From UBA6985 sp946536225 (GTDB lineage: Bacteria; Bacillota_I; Bacilli_A; RF39; UBA660): a DNA stretch of 64,000 nucleotides. The notes below the pieces were generated by a model, which was given only the letters and a program-made list of their open reading frames with translations, was not told the origin of the DNA and searched no databases. Every line of letters begins with the position of its first letter. Position 1 is the stretch's first letter. Position numbers and translations under genes: made by a program. The stretch is from NCBI GenBank assembly GCA_946536225.1, contig CAMNEE010000001.1, positions 248,001-312,000 on the forward strand, read 5' to 3'. Positions 60,301 through 64,000 of the stretch are shown piece after piece.

Positions 60301-61064
60301 ATTGTGCAACTCCAGTATTTGATGGTGCTACAATAGATGAAATTTATGAAATGATGGATGAAGCTGGAATGGATCATGATGGTAAGACTTGGTTATACAA
60401 TGGTAGAACTGGTGAACCATTCGAAAACAGAGTATCTGTTGGTGTTATGTACATGATTAAGTTACATCACATGGTTGATGATAAGTTACATGCTCGTTCA
60501 ACTGGACCTTACAGTTTAGTTACTCAACAACCACTTGGTGGTAAAGCTCAATTTGGTGGTCAAAGATTTGGTGAAATGGAAGTTTGGGCATTATATGCTT
60601 ATGGTGCTGCTCATGTTCTTCAAGAAATGATGACTGTTAAATCTGATGACGTTTTAGGACGTGTTAAGGTTTATGAAGCTTTAGTTAAAGGTAAAAATAT
60701 TACTACAGCTGGTATTCCAGAATCATTCAGAGTATTAATCAAAGAATTACAAGCTCTTGGATTAAATGTTGAAATGATTGGTGAAGACAATCAAATTCAT
60801 GATTTAAAAGAACTTGAAAATGAAGAAAACGCTGAAGATATTGTTACTGTAGATGAAATAGATGCTAATACTGGTGAAGTTAAACCTAGAGAATCACTTG
60901 TACCAGTAGATGCTGAAGAAGATTATGAAAATTCAACTCCAACTAATGTTGACGAAGAAGATCAAGATGAGATGGATGAATACGACGATGAAGATTTTGA
61001 CGACGAAGAACCTTCAATCGAAGATTTAGAAGAAATGGAAGATTTTGAAGGAGGGGAAGAATAA
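57393..61064 (+). CDS. rpoB: DNA-directed RNA polymerase subunit beta
   Basis: A 1223-residue core subunit with all main blocks: FGSSQLSKFMDQINPIAEL (rifampicin region, about residues 459-490), RRLSSLGPGGLSRDRAGVEV, EDAIVLNERLV, GDKMSGRHGNKG and the C-terminal clamp. In the rifampicin region the residue matching E. coli Gln513 is Lys464 (58782-58784), and that matching His526 is Asp477 (58821-58823); both changes are known from resistant mutants. The final about 80 residues are an Asp/Glu-rich tail. ATG 57393 follows TTGGGGTG. One-base overlap with rpoC. Confidence 0.98.
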   Translation: MSYKVQKFGDFRERRNFSKTNSILELSDLLAIQTESYDRFLKEGIDEVFKDIFPIESFTGKVSLAFDSYSFGEPRYDVKESKERMVTYSAPLKVQARVFLNETGEVKEQEVFLGDVPMMTEAGTFIINGVERLIQSQLIRSPAIYFSKDIDKNGRPVVSGEIIPNHGTWLEYELDARDVVYIRIDRTRKVAATTFLRALGLSSDEEILEMFGEDNQFIKNTLEKDSTKNTDEALIEIYEKLRPGEPATLDSAKNQIITRFFDRFRYDLAKVGRYKFNKKLNVLDRLLGQTLAETIKVDGKVLAEKGTVVDKTLLETLRPAFANGYNIKEVTINEELDQYNKIQTVKIVDPNDEKKTITIIGGDTTTDLRRLSIPDVYAATSYYLNLLAGFGNVDEIDHLGNRRVRQVGELVQNQFKVGVTRMERVIRERMTTQELDAMTPKTLINIRPVTAALKEFFGSSQLSKFMDQINPIAELTDKRRLSSLGPGGLSRDRAGVEVRDVNVSHYGRICPIESPEGPNIGLITSLSGYAKINEYGFITTPYRKVVDCHVTDEICYLTADEEADYYIAQATTPMDENNNIIVDSTVCRLNGDDVIASKEKINFIDVSPAQITAITTSIIPFLEHDDATRALMGSNMQRQAVPLLRTEAPRVGTGVEYIAARDSGEVIVCKNDGVVEYADGKKIIVKTKDGKDTYHLASFERSNACSSINHTPIVNAGDKVHKGEIIADGPSTNLGELALGRNMTIAFMTCNGYNYEDAIVLNERLVKDDSFTTLHIEHYDIDCRDTKLGPEEITRDIPNVSEETRKNLDADGIIRIGTEVKDGDILVGKVTPKGVQELTSEEKLLHAIFGEKTREVRDTSLRVQHGAGGIVHDVKIYTKENSDELPAGVSKVIRVYIVQKRKIQVGDKMSGRHGNKGVVSLILPEEDMPYMPDGTPVDIVLNPQGIPSRMNLGQVLELHLGMAAQKLGVYCATPVFDGATIDEIYEMMDEAGMDHDGKTWLYNGRTGEPFENRVSVGVMYMIKLHHMVDDKLHARSTGPYSLVTQQPLGGKAQFGGQRFGEMEVWALYAYGAAHVLQEMMTVKSDDVLGRVKVYEALVKGKNITTAGIPESFRVLIKELQALGLNVEMIGEDNQIHDLKELENEENAEDIVTVDEIDANTGEVKPRESLVPVDAEEDYENSTPTNVDEEDQDEMDEYDDEDFDDEEPSIEDLEEMEDFEGGEE

Positions 61065-64000
61065 TGATAGATGTTAATAAAATTAATGGTATAAGAATTA
61101 GTATAGCTAGCCCTGAAAAGATCAGAGAATGGTCTTATGGTGAAGTTACTAAACCTGAAACTATCAATTACCGTACTTTAAAACCTGAAAGAGATGGTCT
61201 ATTCTGTGAAAAGATTTTTGGACCTTCAAAAGATTTCGAATGTTCTTGTGGTAAATACAAGAGACTTAGATATAAAAATGTTATATGTGATAGATGTGGA
61301 GTAGAAGTTACAAGTTCTAAAGTTCGTAGAGAACGTATGGGACATATTGAACTTGCTTCTCCATGCTCTCATATTTGGTTCTTTAAAGGTGTTCCATCTA
61401 AGATGGGTCTAGTTCTAGATATGTCTCCAAGAGACCTAGAAGAAGTACTATATTTCGTAAGTTATGTAGTAATTGATCCAGGAACAGCTCCACTTGAATT
61501 CAAACAAATGCTTTCTGATAAAGAATACAGAGCATATTATGAAAAATATGGAGATACTTTTAAAGTAGGCATGGGTGCTGAGGCAATCAAAGAATTACTT
61601 TCTATGGTAGATGTTTCTGCTGAAATAGCAAAATTAAGAGAGGAACTTGAAGGTTCTAATGGTCAAAAGAGAATTAGAATCGTTAAGAGACTTGATTGTC
61701 TTGTTGCATTTGAAGAATCAGGAAATAAACCTGAATGGATGGTACTAGATGCAATTCCAGTTATTCCACCAGATTTAAGACCTATGATTCAATTAGACGG
61801 TGGTAGATTTGCTACTTCTGACTTAAATGATTTATATAGAAGAATTATCAATAGAAATAACAGACTTAAGAAGTTACTTGAATTAGGAGCTCCTTCAATT
61901 ATCGTTCAAAACGAAAAGAGAATGTTACAAGAAGCTGTTGATACATTATTCGACAATGGTAGAAGAGGTAGAAGTATTACTAATGCTTCTGGTAGAGCTC
62001 TTAAATCTTTAAGTTCAATGCTTAAAGGTAAACAAGGACGTTTCAGACAAAACTTACTTGGTAAACGTGTTGACTATTCTGGTCGTTCAGTTATCGCAGT
62101 TGGTCCTGGATTAAAAATGTACCAATGTGGATTACCAAAAGAAATGGCTGTTGAATTATTCAAACCACATGTTATCAATGGTTTAGTTGAAAAAGGTCTT
62201 GCACACAATATTAAAGGTGCTAAGAAGTTAATTGATAATAGAGATGACTCTATTTGGGATATCGTAGAAGAGGTTATTGTTGAACATCCAGTTTTACTTA
62301 ACCGTGCTCCTACACTTCATAGACTTGGTATTCAAGCATTTGAACCAAAAATTGTTCCTGGTAAGGCTTTAAGATTACATCCACTTGTATGTACTGGATT
62401 TAATGCTGACTTCGATGGTGACCAAATGGCTATCCATGTACCACTTTCTGAAGAAGCTAAAGCTGAAGCAAGAATTTTAATGCTTGCATCTAACAATATC
62501 TTATCTCCAGCAAATGGAAAACCTATTGTTACTCCTGGACAAGATATGGTATTAGGAAACTATTACATCACTATGGAAATGACTCGTAAAGCTAAAGATT
62601 TATTCGTTGGCAAAGGAGCTAAACTTTCAAGTGATCCTAAAGATTATATTAAGTTTATTGAAAGTGATATGACAATCGATTACATCGTTGATGCACTTGA
62701 TGTTGATATGTCTAATGTAGACGTTAAAACTCCAGGTAAATATGAATATTCATTAGTATTTAAAGATACTAAAGATGTATATATTACTGGTACTATAGAA
62801 GTTTTAGAAACTGAAAAAGAAGCTAAAGCTAAAACTGAAGAAGTTGAAAAATACAACTACAAAGAAGATGGACATAAGAAACCTTATGGTACATCTGAAG
62901 GTAGAGTATTTAAGAATGCTAATGAAGCATTAATGGCTTATGAAAGAGGAGAAATGGATCTACAAACAAGAATTGCTATTCCTGTTAGATCATTTACTCA
63001 TAAGTTATTCTTAGATGATGTTCAAGATAAATATCTTGTAACTACAATTGGTAAGATTAAATATAATGAAATCTTCCCAGATTCATTCCAATATTTAAAT
63101 GAACCTAGTAAAGATAATATCGAAGGAATAACTCCAATGAATTATTTCTTAGATATGGGTACAAATATTCCAGTTGAAATCGCTAAAATGCCTTTAACTG
63201 GTGCATTCACTAAGAAAAATTTAAACTCTTGTATAGCTGAAGTTTATAAGAGATATAAAACAACTGAAACTAGTATTATGCTAGATAAGTTAAAAGATAC
63301 AGGATTTAAGTTCTCAACAATCGCTGGTATTACATTCTCAATGAATGATATTACTCCTGCAACTAAGAAACAAGCTATCTTAGCTGATGGACAAGAAAAA
63401 GTTGATAAGATTAACAAACAATTTAAACGTGGTCTTATAACTGAAGAAGAAAGATATAATTCTGTATGTGATGTTTGGATGAAGGCTACTAAAGATGTTC
63501 ACGGTGAATTTGCTGATTTATCTGATAAGTTAGCTAATGAAAACCCAATTTTCATGATGATGAAATCTGGTGCTCGTGGATCTGTTAACCAATTCGGACA
63601 AATGGCTGGTATGCGTGGACTTATGGCTAAACCAGATGGTTCAACAGTTGAAATTCCTATTACTTCATCACTTGTTGATGGATTAACAGTTAATGAATAC
63701 TTCTTGAATACACATGGTACTCGTAAGGGTAATGCCGATAAAGCGTTAAGAACAGCTGACTCAGGATACTTAACAAGAAGACTTGTTGATGTATCTCAAG
63801 ATATAATTATTCGTGATGAAGATTGTCATTGCATTTCAGGATTACAAGTATTTGATTTAATCGATGAAAAAGATGGTTCTGTAATTGAATCATTATCAGA
63901 TAGAATTACTGGTAGATTTGCTGCTAAGAAGGTAGTAAATCCTGAAACTAAAGATGTAATCGTTGATAAAGATGAATACATTACTCCAAGTATTGCTAAG
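61064..64000 (+). CDS. rpoC: DNA-directed RNA polymerase subunit beta' (3' partial)
   Basis: The first 979 codons are in the window; the gene continues past its end. The zinc site is CSCGKYKRLRYKNVICDRCG (about 62-81); RPPDL-type VIPPDLRPMIQLDGGRF; the active-site NADFDGDQMA loop with three Asp holding Mg2+ (about 446-456); and the bridge-helix region SGARGSVNQFGQMAGMRG. The start ATG 61064 overlaps the rpoB stop (TAATG) behind GGAGGGG, so both subunits are translated in step. Confidence 0.98.
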   Translation, partial: MIDVNKINGIRISIASPEKIREWSYGEVTKPETINYRTLKPERDGLFCEKIFGPSKDFECSCGKYKRLRYKNVICDRCGVEVTSSKVRRERMGHIELASPCSHIWFFKGVPSKMGLVLDMSPRDLEEVLYFVSYVVIDPGTAPLEFKQMLSDKEYRAYYEKYGDTFKVGMGAEAIKELLSMVDVSAEIAKLREELEGSNGQKRIRIVKRLDCLVAFEESGNKPEWMVLDAIPVIPPDLRPMIQLDGGRFATSDLNDLYRRIINRNNRLKKLLELGAPSIIVQNEKRMLQEAVDTLFDNGRRGRSITNASGRALKSLSSMLKGKQGRFRQNLLGKRVDYSGRSVIAVGPGLKMYQCGLPKEMAVELFKPHVINGLVEKGLAHNIKGAKKLIDNRDDSIWDIVEEVIVEHPVLLNRAPTLHRLGIQAFEPKIVPGKALRLHPLVCTGFNADFDGDQMAIHVPLSEEAKAEARILMLASNNILSPANGKPIVTPGQDMVLGNYYITMEMTRKAKDLFVGKGAKLSSDPKDYIKFIESDMTIDYIVDALDVDMSNVDVKTPGKYEYSLVFKDTKDVYITGTIEVLETEKEAKAKTEEVEKYNYKEDGHKKPYGTSEGRVFKNANEALMAYERGEMDLQTRIAIPVRSFTHKLFLDDVQDKYLVTTIGKIKYNEIFPDSFQYLNEPSKDNIEGITPMNYFLDMGTNIPVEIAKMPLTGAFTKKNLNSCIAEVYKRYKTTETSIMLDKLKDTGFKFSTIAGITFSMNDITPATKKQAILADGQEKVDKINKQFKRGLITEEERYNSVCDVWMKATKDVHGEFADLSDKLANENPIFMMMKSGARGSVNQFGQMAGMRGLMAKPDGSTVEIPITSSLVDGLTVNEYFLNTHGTRKGNADKALRTADSGYLTRRLVDVSQDIIIRDEDCHCISGLQVFDLIDEKDGSVIESLSDRITGRFAAKKVVNPETKDVIVDKDEYITPSIAK

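Noticed and set aside
1..64000. Use of genetic code 4 (TGA as Trp)
   Set aside because: Trp positions in conserved proteins are TGG, and TGA ends the RDD gene at 20876 and the U32 gene at 52669 with normal protein ends.

Overview
The window looks like chromosome of an uncultivated, very AT-rich, low-GC Gram-positive bacterium close to the Bacilli/Mollicutes boundary (RF39-like gut lineages would fit; this placement is inference from gene content, not a phylogeny). Genes are dense and almost all lie on the + strand. Start sites commonly follow an (A)GGTGAT or AGGAG ribosome-binding site, and most transcription units end in clear hairpin plus U-run terminators. The cell makes a wall and is not a true Mollicute: MraY, MltG, an LTA synthase-like sulfatase, SepF, DivIVA, an OatA-like acyltransferase and a class B sortase are present. 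The code is standard, but TGA closes only 2 of about 54 genes.

Layout. 1-970: 3' end of a pilin-like gene with Cys-rich repeats, a small membrane ORF and tRNA-Ala on the - strand. 981-4241: two tandem paralogous membrane-anchored proteins. 4307-9359: priA, an mgtC-like gene, and a T-box-controlled SLOG/LOG gene with glyQS. 9405-11861: a large sortase-type surface protein whose promoter contains a (TA)11 tract. 11940-16404: yggS, sepF, divIVA, an NfnAB-like flavoprotein pair and a membrane-anchored cyclophilin. 16451-20876: LTA synthase-like gene, two unknown genes, a second pilin-like gene and an RDD protein. 20923-28488: nusB, tex, a RelA/SpoT homologue, then hsp20 under a CIRCE operator followed by an N-domain-less clpB.

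28531-37426: envelope region with sortase B and a Pro-Thr-rich substrate, mraY, zinc-ribbon, cadherin-like and YgjV-like membrane proteins, a secreted protein/anchored partner pair, and tRNA-Arg. 37472-46320: the most accessory-looking stretch. It holds a lone HipA-like kinase, an acyltransferase with two SGNH modules, a HAD nucleotidase, a candidate small RNA, tRNA-Thr, a block of four unrecognised genes (one with a transglutaminase-like Cys-His-Asp pattern), a membrane protein and tRNA-His.

46423-57288: housekeeping. holA, cvpA and trxA are followed by ireB-ruvX-DUF1292-mltG-trmR-trhP1-trhP2, an aminotransferase-GNAT fusion, greA and an rsmC-like methyltransferase; the order resembles the Bacillus yrzL-yrrK-yrzB-yrrL-yrrM-yrrN-yrrO-udk-greA cluster. 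57292-64000: rpoB from a strong promoter, then rpoC running off the window end.

The observations I would follow first are the TA-tract promoter, the rpoB residues associated with rifampicin resistance, the RelA/SpoT homologue lacking its synthetase glutamate, the candidate sRNA at 41158-41285, and the tRNA-flanked block of unknown genes.
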